From the NCBI RefSeq assembly GCF_000284515.1, contig NC_017668.1, positions 1,612,001-1,676,000 on the forward strand: 64,000 nucleotides of DNA, given 5' to 3'. The position numbers and the translations under genes are program-made. This stretch comes from Halobacillus halophilus DSM 2266. Lineage in GTDB: Bacteria; Bacillota; Bacilli; Bacillales; Halobacillaceae. Below are positions 33,558 through 43,452 of the stretch, one piece after another; the first letter of the stretch is position 1, and each line of letters begins with the position of its first letter. The notes beneath the pieces are model-generated. The model was given only the letters and a program-made list of their open reading frames with translations, was not told the DNA's origin and did not search any database.

Positions 33558-34844
33558 ATGGCTGATTTGAGTTTAAATCTTGCAGGAATAAAATCTCCCA
33601 ATCCCTTTTGGCTGGCTTCGGCACCTCCAACCAACTCTGGGTACCAGGTGCAGCGTGCATTCGAAGCCGGGTGGGGTGGAGCCGTTTGGAAAACGTTAGG
33701 GGAACCGATCCTGAACGTTACCTCGCGATTCGCCGCCGTTGGTTTTAATGGTCAAAAAGTAGCTGGATTCAACAATATTGAACTGATAACCGATCGACCG
33801 CTGGAAGTGAATTTACGAGAAATCTATGAAACGAAAAAGAGGTTTCCGAATCATGCGATCATTGCTTCTCTAATGGTCGAACCTACCCAGGAAAAGTGGC
33901 ATGAAATCGTGAAGCGTGTGGAGGAAGTCGGCGTGGACGGCCTGGAGTTGAATTTCGGTTGTCCGCACGGAATGGCAGAACGGGGGATGGGTGCTGCATC
34001 CGGTCAGGTCCCGGAGCTCGTGGAAAAACAAACGATGTGGGCGAAAGAAGTGGCTGAAACACCGGTCATTGTAAAGCTTACCCCGAATATTACGGATATT
34101 ACCTTTACAGCACAGGCGGCCGTGAATGGCGGGGCTGATGCGGTCAGTATGATCAACACCATTAACAGTCTTGCCGGAGTGGATATTGATACGTGGGATA
34201 CGATTCCAAACGTAGCTGGGAAAGGCGCCCATGGCGGCTACTGTGGTCCGGCCGTGAAGCCGATTGCGCTTAATATGGTAGCGGAATGTGCGCGTCATCC
34301 GAAAATTAATGTTCCGATTTCCGGGATGGGCGGGGTTTCAAGCTGGCGGGAAGCCGTCGAGTTTATGCTGATGGGAGCGACAGGCGTACAGGTTTGCACA
34401 GCCGCGATGCACCACGGTTTTAGTATCGTCGAGGACATGAATGACGGGTTAAACAACTATCTGGATGAAAAAGGTATCGATTCGGTGATGGATCTTGTAG
34501 GTAAATCCGTAGAAAAGTATTCGGACTGGGGCAACTTGGACTTGAACCACCAGATTGTTGCCAAAATCAATAATGATGTGTGCATCAACTGTAATAAGTG
34601 CCATATCGCCTGTGAAGACACTTCCCACCAGTGTATCGACATGCTGAAAGATGAGGATGGCAACGATATTCTGAGGGTGCGTGAGGAAGATTGTGTCGGC
34701 TGTAATTTATGTTCTATCGTCTGTCCGGTTGATGGGGCAATCGATATGGTGGACTATGCGAATGGTAAACCGCCGATGACATGGAATGAAAGACAGGCAG
34801 CGATTGGCGCAGCCTCATCCTGTGAAGTGGATTTGATCAAATAA
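33558..34844 (+). CDS. preA: NAD-dependent dihydropyrimidine dehydrogenase, PreA subunit
   Basis: 428 residues. FMN barrel of the dihydroorotate-dehydrogenase family (NPFWLASAPPTNSG, GLELNFGCPHGMAERGMG, ISGMGGVSSW) followed by two [4Fe-4S] motifs, CINCNKCHIACED and CVGCNLCSIVCPV. This is the catalytic subunit that reduces uracil and thymine to the 5,6-dihydro forms. AGGAGG lies upstream of ATG. Confidence 0.93.
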   Translation: MADLSLNLAGIKSPNPFWLASAPPTNSGYQVQRAFEAGWGGAVWKTLGEPILNVTSRFAAVGFNGQKVAGFNNIELITDRPLEVNLREIYETKKRFPNHAIIASLMVEPTQEKWHEIVKRVEEVGVDGLELNFGCPHGMAERGMGAASGQVPELVEKQTMWAKEVAETPVIVKLTPNITDITFTAQAAVNGGADAVSMINTINSLAGVDIDTWDTIPNVAGKGAHGGYCGPAVKPIALNMVAECARHPKINVPISGMGGVSSWREAVEFMLMGATGVQVCTAAMHHGFSIVEDMNDGLNNYLDEKGIDSVMDLVGKSVEKYSDWGNLDLNHQIVAKINNDVCINCNKCHIACEDTSHQCIDMLKDEDGNDILRVREEDCVGCNLCSIVCPVDGAIDMVDYANGKPPMTWNERQAAIGAASSCEVDLIK

Positions 34845-34868
34845 ACATAAATAGTGTGGAGGGTTATG

Positions 34869-36284
34869 ATGAAGAAAATTATTAAGAATGGAATCATTGT
34901 CACAGCAGCCGATACGTATAAAGCGGATATTATGGTCGAAAATGAAAAAATTGTATTGATTGGACAGGATCTGTCGGATTCTTCAGCTGAGATTATCGAT
35001 GCGAAAGGCAACTATGTCTTTCCAGGAGGGGTGGATCCTCATACCCATTTAGAAATGCCGTTCGGCGGCACGGTGAGTAAGGATGATTTTGAGACAGGCA
35101 CGATTGCTGCAGCCCATGGCGGAACGACGACGGTGATTGATTTCTGTCTAACAAATAAAGGGAAGCCGCTTCAGGATTCGATCGATCAATGGCACGCGAA
35201 ATCACGCGATAAATCCGTCATTGATTACAGCTTCCATTTGATGATCAGTGAAATGAATGACAGCGTACTGGAGCAGCTGCCAAGCGTCATTGAGGATGAA
35301 GGAATTACCTCTTTTAAAGTATTTATGGCTTATAAAAATGTCTTTCAGGCCGATGATGAGACTTTATTCCGCACGCTGGAAGAAGCGAAAAGACTCGGCG
35401 CTCTCGTCATGGTGCACGCCGAGAACGGGGACGTCATTGATCACTTAGTAAAAAAAGCGCTTGAAAAAGGACAGACCGACCCGATCTATCATGCATTAAC
35501 TCGTCCACCTGAAGCGGAAGGAGAAGCGACTGGCCGTGCCGCTCAATTAACCGGACTCGCGAACTCGCAGCTTTATGTGGTACACGTCTCGTGTGAAAAC
35601 GCGGTCGAAGAAATTTCAAAAGCGAGGAAGAAAGGCTATCAAGTGATTGGGGAAACGTGTCCACAGTACTTAGTGCTCGATCAAAGCTACTTAGAAAAAC
35701 CGAATTTTGAAGGAGCCAAATACGTATGGTCTCCGCCTCTACGTGAGAAGAAGCACCAGGACGTGCTATGGAATGCGCTGAAGACAGGTGAGCTGCAGAC
35801 ATTAGGATCGGATCAGTGCTCCTTTGATTTTAAAGGGCAGAAGGATTTAGGAAAAGGTGACTTTACGAAGATTCCAAACGGCGGGCCAATTATCGAAGAC
35901 CGGGTCAGCCTGCTGTTCTCAGAAGGGGTGAAAAAAGGCAGAATCAGTCTAAACCAGTTTGTGGACATTACTTCCACTCGCATTGCGAAGACATTTGGCA
36001 TTTTCCCTCAGAAAGGAACGATCAGTGTGGGAGCCGATGCAGACCTGGTCATCTTTGATCCGAATGTCGAGCGTACGATATCGGTTGAAACGAGTCACAT
36101 GGCCGCTGATTACAATCCTTTTGAAGGAATAAAAGTAACCGGTCAGCCAGTCAGCGTGTTATCACGTGGAGAGTTCGTCATCCGTGATAAGGAGTTTGTC
36201 GGAAAAATCGGATCCGGCAACTACCTGAAGCGTGCCCGTTTCGGTGAACTCAAACAGTCCCAGGAAGAACTCTATCAAAACTAG
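34869..36284 (+). CDS. hydA: Dihydropyrimidinase (D-hydantoinase)
   Basis: 471 residues. Cyclic amidohydrolase with the metal ligands HTHLEMPFGG, the carbamylated Lys in FKVFMAYKN, the His residues of VMVHAENGD and YVVHVSCENA, and Asp in LGSDQCSFDF. Opens the dihydropyrimidine ring to N-carbamoyl-beta-alanine. Two consecutive ATGs follow GGAGGG; the second is preferred by spacing. Last gene of the operon before an inverted-repeat element. Confidence 0.92.
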   Translation: MKKIIKNGIIVTAADTYKADIMVENEKIVLIGQDLSDSSAEIIDAKGNYVFPGGVDPHTHLEMPFGGTVSKDDFETGTIAAAHGGTTTVIDFCLTNKGKPLQDSIDQWHAKSRDKSVIDYSFHLMISEMNDSVLEQLPSVIEDEGITSFKVFMAYKNVFQADDETLFRTLEEAKRLGALVMVHAENGDVIDHLVKKALEKGQTDPIYHALTRPPEAEGEATGRAAQLTGLANSQLYVVHVSCENAVEEISKARKKGYQVIGETCPQYLVLDQSYLEKPNFEGAKYVWSPPLREKKHQDVLWNALKTGELQTLGSDQCSFDFKGQKDLGKGDFTKIPNGGPIIEDRVSLLFSEGVKKGRISLNQFVDITSTRIAKTFGIFPQKGTISVGADADLVIFDPNVERTISVETSHMAADYNPFEGIKVTGQPVSVLSRGEFVIRDKEFVGKIGSGNYLKRARFGELKQSQEELYQN

Positions 36285-36772
36285 TCCTGCCTTACAGATA
36301 ACAAGAATCAAGCGACCCGGCTGTTGAACGATAAGGTTCTGTAAAACCTCAAGGTTGATTTTGAAAGTAAAGCTCCCGATACTTGTAGACTCAGTTTCGA
36401 GACTTTTGTGAGAATTAGGTCCTTCGGGGGACGATTTCGCTTTCCGTGGGCATGTGGTAAGCTTCCTCAGGCTTCGCCTTCCGGGATCTTACCGCTCATG
36501 TCCATCCCAAAGGAGTCTTCATCGTCCCCCTCCGAACCTTGCGAAATAGGGAACTCGAAATCATGTTTAATACACTCTGGTTTATGGTGGAGACTTCTTT
36601 AAGAACGAGCTTGTCCACCTGGATGAATCCCGCTATAGAAGGGTTCGTTATTCTAACATGGGTGGGTTGGCGAAGGAAACGACGAGACTCCCACGGGAGA
36701 AGGAGCTAGGCGAGACCCCACAGGGAGTGAAGTGAACTGACCCCTTAAAATTGGACACATTCATTAAAATTA

Positions 36773-37649
36773 TCACGCCGATTCTTGAAAGCGGGCTCGA
36801 TAGGAAATGGGGCTTATTCTGAGCTTCGATTTGATGCGTTTATGATTATAATAATGGATATATTCCTCTAATTCTTGTTTGAAATGGGCCACACTTTCAA
36901 ATTCTCTTAAATAAAGGAATTCCGATTTCATGATACCGAAAAAGTTCTCCATAACGGCGTTATCATGACAATTCCCTTTTCTGGACATGCTTTGGGTAAC
37001 TTGATGGTCTTTCAATTTCTTTCGATAGGGAGCCATTTGGTAATGCCATCCCTGGTCGGAGTGCATAACCAGTTCATCCGATGGATGAAGGCGTTCAAAT
37101 GCTTGGTCTAACATGTTGTTCACCAAGGAATAGGTGGGTCTGGAACCAATTGTGTACGTGATGATTTCTCCATTGAATAGATCTAAGACAGGGGAAAGAT
37201 AAAGCTTCTCGCCAAATAGCTTGAACTCCGTAATGTCTGTCACCCATTTCTGATTCGGCTGATCCGCCTTGAAATTCCGATTTAAGATGTTTGGAGCCGT
37301 TTGACCAACTTTCCCTTTATAAGAACGATATTTCTTCATTTTCACCGTAGACTGAAGCCCCAGTTCTTTCATAAGACGATAGACTTTTTTATGGTTCACT
37401 TCATGACCTAGATTACGAAGCTCATTTTCAATGCGGCGATAGCCGTAGCGACCTTTATGTTCTTTAAAAATGGAGGTGATAAGCTCCTTTAATGGTCGGT
37501 CCGTTTTTGGCTCGAGTTGCTTTTCTTTCCAATGGTAATAGGTACTTCTAGGGATATCAGCTATTTCCGTCAGCTGTTTAACTGGAAAATGAAACCTTAA
37601 CTCATCGATTACTTGCGCTTGTTCTTCTTTCGAGATGCTTTCTTTTTTT
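36773..37649 (-). CDS. IS3-family transposase OrfB (made by -1 frameshift)
   Basis: The DDE integrase part. RSTYYHWKEK and GRYGYRRIENEL mark the HTH_21 part. The catalytic residues are in WVTDITEF, MHSDQGWHYQ and NFFGIMKSEFL. The frame has no early ATG with a ribosome site; it is entered from OrfA at the heptamer A-AAA-AAG at 37642-37649 (minus strand), the standard IS3 slip site. About 290 residues in this frame, full length. Confidence 0.88.
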
Positions 37650-38115
37650 GAGCTAAGGTCTCTAACTTTTTTAAGTATTCATTTTCCATCCGTAAGCGTT
37701 CATTCTCTTTCTTTAAGGCTTCATAAGAATCCATTGAATCTTCTTTCTTCTTATGAGACGTCATCTGTGTTGGCCCCTTCCTTGTAGATTCAAGGGCTTC
37801 TTTTCCGCCTTCCAGCCACTTCTTACGCCATCGGCGTACCATGGAGAAATCGGGGATGTGAAACATAGCGGAAGCTTCTCGAATCGAATATTCTTCTTCC
37901 TCTATACGTTGAATTACTTTCAGTTTAAAGGCAGCTGAATAGTTTGTATAGGGGAAGTCGAAGGCTTCACTACCATGATATTCGGATAATTTCACCCAAT
38001 AACGGATGGAAGAACTATCCACTCCAAACTCTTTTTCTAAGTCACGGAAACTGACATTTTCCGTGAGATAACGTTGGACGATCAGGTACTTTTCTTGAGA
38101 AGTAAGTTTAGACAT
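37609..38115 (-). CDS. IS3-family OrfA, helix-turn-helix protein
   Basis: 168 residues with two HTH-like units (YLTENVSFRDLEKEFG and EEEYSIREASAMFHIP) and a C-terminal leucine-rich coiled coil (ALKKENERLRMENEYLKKL), then a Lys tail encoded over the frameshift site. Binds IS ends and is fused to OrfB by frameshifting. GGAGGGACCC before the ATG. Confidence 0.88.
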   Translation of the reverse strand: MSKLTSQEKYLIVQRYLTENVSFRDLEKEFGVDSSSIRYWVKLSEYHGSEAFDFPYTNYSAAFKLKVIQRIEEEEYSIREASAMFHIPDFSMVRRWRKKWLEGGKEALESTRKGPTQMTSHKKKEDSMDSYEALKKENERLRMENEYLKKLETLAQKKKASRKKNKRK

Positions 38116-38384
38116 ATGTTGGGTCCCTCCTAAGTTTCATAAGGTGTCCAACATTTGGGGGTCATTACAAAGCGACTGAGGAGGCTTGCCAGTTCCCCCG
38201 TAGGAAAGCGAGTTGTTTCCGTAGCCAGCCCTCTCTATATTAGCAACGGACCAAAGATATCTCGAAACTGCGTCTTCCACTATAAAGCCCGATTGTTTAA
38301 TAATCTTATGAAAAATCAACAACAGTATTTCACAGAGGGCTGCTTTACAATTCCCATGTATCATAATAGGAGGATTCCATATCT

Positions 38385-39878
38385 ATGGATAAAAAAGATA
38401 ATCATTTAAAGTCTCCGGACCTCATGCCTATTCCTCACCACGAAAAGAAAATCGGCACCCTCGGATTTACATTTATGTGGATTGGAATGGCTGTTGTACT
38501 CGCCGCCTTTGCGATTGGCGGAGCAGGCGTCCAATCCATTTCCCTCATCTGGGTGGTACTCGGAACGCTGCTTGGGACCCTGTTAATAGGGTTCGCCATC
38601 ACGCTGACCGCAGATATCGGCATTGAACACGGTATTTCCTTTCCCGTTTACATGAGAGCTCCTTTTGGAACCCTTGGAACCCACTTCCCTTCCGTAGTCA
38701 GAGGGCTGGCTGCATCGATGTGGTTTGGGATCAACACGTTTTTTGGCTCTACAGCTATTAATGGAATCTTAAATATCTTAACGGGTTTTGATAACTGGTT
38801 TGTCTGCTACGTCCTTTTTGCCTTATTCCAATTATTTAATACAGCGCTTGGGATTAAAGCCGTAGAGAAATTCGCCGATCTAGCAGCCCCGATCATTATT
38901 TTAATCGGTATCTGGATGTATTTTAATCTGGCCGGTGAAGCTTCAGCTCAGAACAAGGATATATGGGGATGGGTTGAGAGCCCTGTTACAGGGGGAGCAG
39001 CCTTCACGGCTTTTGTCATTGTCGTTGTGAGTAACATGGGATACTGGGCAACACTTGCGGCCGATATTTCGTCCATTTCCCGGTTTATTAAAGCGCCCAA
39101 GCATGAAAGAAACTGGGTAAAACGGAATAAGGGAGCTTTGGTTGGAAGCCTGGTCGGTCTGCCGCTGACACAGACCTTCATTGTCGTTCTTGGCGCAGTC
39201 TCGTATATTGCCGTATCGAACTTTGACCCGGTTGTCGCCCTTCAGGAATCGGCCAGCGGATTAGTCTTAGGTATTCTTCTATTAATGATTGTGCTGGCGC
39301 AGTGGTCCACCAACGTCTCCGCTAATATCGTGCCGGCGGCGACCATCTTCTCGAATGTCGGCGGACCTAAGCTTCCTTTCTGGGCCGGGGTGTTTATTGC
39401 CGGTTTGATTGGAACAGTCATTCAGCCATGGAGTATCTTCAATCTGCTGATTCCGGTCTTACTTATTGCGGCTGCTATCCTCTCCGTGATCGTCGGAATT
39501 ATTTTCGCCGATTATTACCTTTTGAGAAAACGGAGAATGAATGTCCACGATTTATATAAAAGTGGAGGGCAGTACCGGTACGATGGCGGTATCAACTGGG
39601 CGGGCGTCATTTCCTGGGCAATAGGCAGTGTCGCCGCTTACACGTTCAGTACCTATTCCTTCTTTGTAGGATTTGGAGTCGGTGCTCTTCTTTACTACTT
39701 GCTTGCAAAACACTGGTATTTCAAAAAACATCCGCAGGCAGAGATTGAAAACCCGAGTGATGAAGAATACCTGGGCATAACGGTCGGACGTGACTGGAAT
39801 ATCGGGGAAGGCTTTGCGGAAGAGAAAATTGGCCGGAAAACAGGAACAGAATCAGCCCCGGCTAAAGTCGATGTTTAA
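38385..39878 (+). CDS. NCS1 family nucleobase/allantoin-type permease
   Basis: 497 residues, twelve helices. The NCS1 signature is present: GFTFMWIGMAVVLAAF in helix 1, GISFPVYMRAPFGT, SMWFGINTFFG and NTALGIKAVEKFADL. B. subtilis PucI (allantoin) and Mhp1 (hydantoin) are relatives. Given the surrounding genes, uracil, thymine or a dihydro/hydantoin form is the likely substrate (inference). AGGAGG lies 10 bases before the ATG. The inverted-repeat element and IS3 lie directly upstream and may have altered its promoter. Confidence 0.88.
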   Translation: MDKKDNHLKSPDLMPIPHHEKKIGTLGFTFMWIGMAVVLAAFAIGGAGVQSISLIWVVLGTLLGTLLIGFAITLTADIGIEHGISFPVYMRAPFGTLGTHFPSVVRGLAASMWFGINTFFGSTAINGILNILTGFDNWFVCYVLFALFQLFNTALGIKAVEKFADLAAPIIILIGIWMYFNLAGEASAQNKDIWGWVESPVTGGAAFTAFVIVVVSNMGYWATLAADISSISRFIKAPKHERNWVKRNKGALVGSLVGLPLTQTFIVVLGAVSYIAVSNFDPVVALQESASGLVLGILLLMIVLAQWSTNVSANIVPAATIFSNVGGPKLPFWAGVFIAGLIGTVIQPWSIFNLLIPVLLIAAAILSVIVGIIFADYYLLRKRRMNVHDLYKSGGQYRYDGGINWAGVISWAIGSVAAYTFSTYSFFVGFGVGALLYYLLAKHWYFKKHPQAEIENPSDEEYLGITVGRDWNIGEGFAEEKIGRKTGTESAPAKVDV

Positions 39879-39889
39879 CGAGGAGGAGA

Positions 39890-40129
39890 ATGATGTCAAC
39901 TTATCAGGAGTTTGAAATCGAACGTGAAAAAATAGACTTTTTATTAGAAAAGGGTTACACCATTAAAGGTGTGACAGAGAATTTGAGCGGGGCATTTGTA
40001 GAGTTTGAGTACAAGGGAAATGATCCGGAAAAAAGTAAAAAAGAGCGGCTGCATATACTTCATCCAGACTCTCGTAAATACTTTTCTACTATTTTAGTTC
40101 AGCAGCAACGACAAAAACAAGTTCAATAG
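39890..40129 (+). CDS. Small soluble protein of the pyrimidine locus (79 aa)
   Basis: Charged, with EFEIEREKIDFLLEKGYTIK, GAFVEFEY and LHILHPDSRKYFSTILV. It starts 11 bases after the permease stop with GAGGAGGAG upstream, so it is co-translated with the permease. No family recognised. Confidence 0.65.
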   Translation: MMSTYQEFEIEREKIDFLLEKGYTIKGVTENLSGAFVEFEYKGNDPEKSKKERLHILHPDSRKYFSTILVQQQRQKQVQ

Positions 40130-40136
40130 AAGGACT

Positions 40137-40172
40137 GTTAGAGGATGAGCTTAGGCTCATCCTCTTATATTT
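40137..40172 (+). terminator. Intrinsic terminator
   Basis: AGAGGATGAGC and GCTCATCCTCT arms with TTAG loop, then TATATTTG. Confidence 0.85.
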
Positions 40173-40240
40173 GTTAAATTTTCTCACAATTAGTTAGATT
40201 TTTCTGGTGCTTTGTAGTACGTTTGAAGAGGGGTATTTCT

Positions 40241-41824
40241 ATGAAGTATCGCATATCACTAGAGAACATATTGGATCGAAAGCTTTTTGCTTCAGCGAAA
40301 GTCGTAGCTGGTCAAAAGGGGATGGACCGCCAAGTAAAGTGGGTTCACGTGTTTGAAACGATCGAAGTCCGAGGCAATTTGAAGGGCGGCGAATTAGTAT
40401 TAGCAACAGGGTTTGGGTGGAAAGATGATGAAAGCCTGTTTCTGAATTTATTGGAACAAATGATTCAGCGGAACGTAGCGGGAATCTGCATAGAACTGGG
40501 AAGCTTCATTGATCACATATCGGAAGAAGCGATCCAGCTTGCTGATAAGCACGACTTTCCGATTATTATTTTTGAAGAAGAAGTTTCATTCGTGGACATT
40601 ACTCAGGACATTCATGCGCACTTAATTAATCAACAATATGAATTAATCACGAATTTAGAAGACTACTCTCAACGCTTAAATAAGCGCCTGTTAAAGATTG
40701 ATAACTATTTCGAAATTCTAAAAAACTTACAGCAATATGTGAACTGCCAGTTGATTTACATTGCAAAAGATCACAGGATCGTTACGATTCCAGCTATGAG
40801 AGAAAAAGAGAGGGAATCCATGCTTGCCAGTATCCAGAATTCCTCATCGAAACAACTGGTCAAACAGACCGTACAAGTATTTGAAAGGGAGTTTGCGACC
40901 ATTTACTTAATATCCAGCTGCCGGGAATTCACTGAATTTGAATCCCTCCTTCTGGATCGTACAGCAACGGCTTTGGCCCAGTATTTATTGCGGGAACTCT
41001 ACACAGAGGAAAAACGGAAGGCCAGGGAAACCGAATGGCTTCTTGAATGGCTGCAAGGTGAGCATAGTCCTGAAGAGATTAAAGACCACTTATCCTTTTA
41101 CAAAATCCATCAGCCGGTTTCAGGAGCTGTCGTCCTGACGGTAAAATTAAAAATGGCAGAAGGCCGTGATAACAATTTAGACCTGGCGTACTTGAATATG
41201 CTGATTCATAACATTTTTGATCAAAATGGATATTTCGTTTTTGCCGTCGAAAAGCGTCATTTATTAACCTTTATTCTGCTCAATAAAAAAGGGGAAGAAG
41301 ATTGGAAGATTAGAATTAAACGAGGAATTGAGCGATTGAAGAAAATCAGTCTGCTCAATGATTCAAGCATTGATTCGTTTCAAATAGCCGGAGGTAAATT
41401 TGTCAGGGAACTAAATCTTCTGCACGAGAGTTTTCAAACGGCTCAGGAAACCTTGTCGATTCAGAATAAAATGCCGGCTGGCCACTTTAAATATTTTTAT
41501 GAGGATATGCACATGTATCGGCTGATCTCGCTCGTACATAAACATAGCAACTTAAACGGACTGGTGGAGGAGTATTTAGAGCCGATCATTCAATATGATC
41601 AGAAGCACAATGCGAACTTATTAGAAACCTTAAGGGTTTATTTATCCTGCAATGGGTCCAAAAAAGAAACAGCGGACAGAGTTTTCGTCGTTCGCCAAAC
41701 CTTATATCACCGGCTTGAGAAACTGGAAAAACTGTTAGGATCCGACTTCATGGAATCGGAAAAAAGACAGGTCCTTGAGTTTGCACTGCTCGCCAATGAG
41801 TATCAAAAAACCATTTACAGCTAA
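40241..41824 (+). CDS. PucR family transcriptional regulator
   Basis: 527 residues. N-terminal PucR domain (VKWVHVFETIEVRGNLKGGE, LVLATGFGW), a middle region of CdaR GGDEF-like type and a C-terminal HTH_30 (LLETLRVYLSCNGSKKETAD, VVRQTLYHRLEKLEKLLG). PucR of B. subtilis activates purine catabolism; here the surrounding enzymes argue for control of pyrimidine catabolism (inference). The ATG at 40241 follows GAGGGG. Confidence 0.88.
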   Translation: MKYRISLENILDRKLFASAKVVAGQKGMDRQVKWVHVFETIEVRGNLKGGELVLATGFGWKDDESLFLNLLEQMIQRNVAGICIELGSFIDHISEEAIQLADKHDFPIIIFEEEVSFVDITQDIHAHLINQQYELITNLEDYSQRLNKRLLKIDNYFEILKNLQQYVNCQLIYIAKDHRIVTIPAMREKERESMLASIQNSSSKQLVKQTVQVFEREFATIYLISSCREFTEFESLLLDRTATALAQYLLRELYTEEKRKARETEWLLEWLQGEHSPEEIKDHLSFYKIHQPVSGAVVLTVKLKMAEGRDNNLDLAYLNMLIHNIFDQNGYFVFAVEKRHLLTFILLNKKGEEDWKIRIKRGIERLKKISLLNDSSIDSFQIAGGKFVRELNLLHESFQTAQETLSIQNKMPAGHFKYFYEDMHMYRLISLVHKHSNLNGLVEEYLEPIIQYDQKHNANLLETLRVYLSCNGSKKETADRVFVVRQTLYHRLEKLEKLLGSDFMESEKRQVLEFALLANEYQKTIYS

Positions 41825-41856
41825 CAACTTTTTCTATTCACACTTATAGACAGGTG

Positions 41857-41891
41857 TTCACTTATTCTGACATGGAATAAGTGTTTTTTTA
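41857..41891 (+). terminator. Intrinsic terminator
   Basis: CACTTATTC and GAATAAGTG arms followed by seven T. Confidence 0.85.
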
Positions 41892-42090
41892 TGGACGCAA
41901 ATCCACGTGGAGAAGGAGAAAACATCTATATAATAGAAGAAACTCGGTTCAATCCGCTTTGTAGTCATTGTGTGAAAGGATCGTTTTAACCATTTGACAC
42001 AATGTCTAATGAAAGTTATTTGTATATGTTAGATAATTAAGATAATTCAAAATATTACCTTATATTTTCTAAATCAAGGGGGTACCTCCG

Positions 42091-43431
42091 TTGACAAAAG
42101 CTGATGTGAAGAACGATCTGCTGACAAAAGACGAAAAATATGTATGGCATTCGATGAAACCTTATAAACCTGAGGATACAATGGTAGCCAAAAGTGCGAA
42201 AGGTTCCTGGATTACGGATGTAGAAGGGAACCGTTATCTTGACGCTATGTCGGGATTGTGGTGTGTCAATATTGGATATGGAAGAGAAGAATTAGCTCAG
42301 GCTGCTTTCGAGCAAATGAAAGAATTATCCTATATGCCGATGACACAGAGTCATGTATCCGCGATTCAATTAGGAGAAAAAATTAATCAACTTTTAGGTG
42401 ATGACTATGTCATTTTCTTTTCCAACAGCGGGTCGGAAGCGAATGAAGCGGCCTTTAAAATGGTCCGGCAGTACCATCAGCAAAAAGGGGATTATTACCG
42501 TACCAAATTTATATCCAGGTACCGGGCGTATCATGGAAACTCTACCAGCTCGCTCGCTGCGACGGGGCAGGCTCAGCGCAAGTATAAATATGAGCCGCTG
42601 GGTCCGGGTTTCCTGCACGTAGCTCCGCCCGATGAATATCGGAATGATCACAGTGAGAAGGATCAGTGGGGAGCGCAGGATATCGACCGCGTGATGACGT
42701 GGGAACATAGTGAATCCATCGCCGGGGTCATTATGGAACCGATCATTACGGGGGGAGGCGTAATTGTTCCGCCAGAGCAATATATGAAAGAAGTAAAAGC
42801 CGTATGTGAACGGCACGGCGCCCTTATGATCGTGGATGAAGTCATCTGTGGGTTTGGCCGGACAGGCAAGCCATTTGGATTTATGAATTATGACGTCAAA
42901 CCGGATATCATCACAATGGCTAAAGGAATTACAAGCGCCTACCTGCCGCTTTCTGCAACCGCAGTTAAAAGAGAGGTTTATGAAGCCTTTTGCGGCAGCG
43001 AACCGTATGATTTTTTCCGCCATATCAATACGTTCGGCGGTCACCCGGCAGCCTGTGCGGTTGCGCTTAAGAATATCGAGATTATGGAAAAAGAAAATCT
43101 GTTCGACCGATCCAGGGCGCTTGGAGAAGCCGCGAGAAATGAACTCCGTCACCGTCTTGGGGCTCATAAGTATGTGGGAGATATACGTGGCAAAGGCCTT
43201 TTGATGGGAATTGAACTCGTGGAGGATAAAGAGACAAAGGAGCCGCTCGAAGTGAGCAAAGTCAACCAGGTGATTGGCTATTGCAAAGACCAGGGCATTT
43301 TAATAGGTAAGAACGGGATGACGGTGGCTGGGTATAATAACGTTCTCACTCTGTCGCCCCCGCTCACCATCGAGGAAGAAGACATGCAATTGTTGCTCAA
43401 CACCTTGGTCGATGCACTCCATCAGTTGTAG
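42091..43431 (+). CDS. Class III (omega) aminotransferase, probably beta-alanine:pyruvate
   Basis: 446 residues, PLP fold type I. The PLP-binding Lys is in DIITMAKGITSAYLPLSA; VIFFSNSGSEANEAAFKMV and LMIVDEVICGFGRTG are diagnostic of class III enzymes. Together with the adjacent alanine dehydrogenase it would convert beta-alanine plus pyruvate to malonate semialdehyde plus alanine. The substrate is inferred from context; other omega-amino acids are possible. TTG start after AAGGGGG. Confidence 0.88.
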   Translation: MTKADVKNDLLTKDEKYVWHSMKPYKPEDTMVAKSAKGSWITDVEGNRYLDAMSGLWCVNIGYGREELAQAAFEQMKELSYMPMTQSHVSAIQLGEKINQLLGDDYVIFFSNSGSEANEAAFKMVRQYHQQKGDYYRTKFISRYRAYHGNSTSSLAATGQAQRKYKYEPLGPGFLHVAPPDEYRNDHSEKDQWGAQDIDRVMTWEHSESIAGVIMEPIITGGGVIVPPEQYMKEVKAVCERHGALMIVDEVICGFGRTGKPFGFMNYDVKPDIITMAKGITSAYLPLSATAVKREVYEAFCGSEPYDFFRHINTFGGHPAACAVALKNIEIMEKENLFDRSRALGEAARNELRHRLGAHKYVGDIRGKGLLMGIELVEDKETKEPLEVSKVNQVIGYCKDQGILIGKNGMTVAGYNNVLTLSPPLTIEEEDMQLLLNTLVDALHQL

Positions 43432-43452
43432 ATAGAGAAGGAGAGAGAACGG

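Larger units (their letters stand above)
36733..38169 (-). mobile_element. IS3-family element, 1437 bp, complete
   Basis: Terminal inverted repeats TGAACTGACCCCTTAAAATT and, at the other end, TGTAATGACCCCCAAATGTT, both continuing GGACAC. Flanked by the 3-bp direct repeat AAG (36730-36732 and 38170-38172). Comparison with uninterrupted copies of the host element confirms the pre-insertion sequence GTGAAGCGACTG. Confidence 0.92.
36335..38335. repeat. IR-bounded ORF-less element, interrupted by an IS3 element
   Basis: Left end: CTGTAAAACCTCAAGGTTGA, AAAGCTCCC, then GTAGACTCAGTTTCGAGA (36386). Right end: TATCTCGAAACTGCGTCTTC (38260), then GCCCGATTGTTTAATAATC. The interior matches the elements at 44.8 and 58.0 kb (GGAGAAGGAGCTAGGCGAGA, GAGGAGGCTTGCCAGTTC). 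Removing the IS leaves about 560 bases. No gene of its own. Confidence 0.75.

Noticed and set aside
42394-43167. Long minus-strand frame inside the aminotransferase gene (also 33870-34298, 35434-35802)
   Set aside because: Antisense frames caused by codon bias of the well-supported plus-strand genes.
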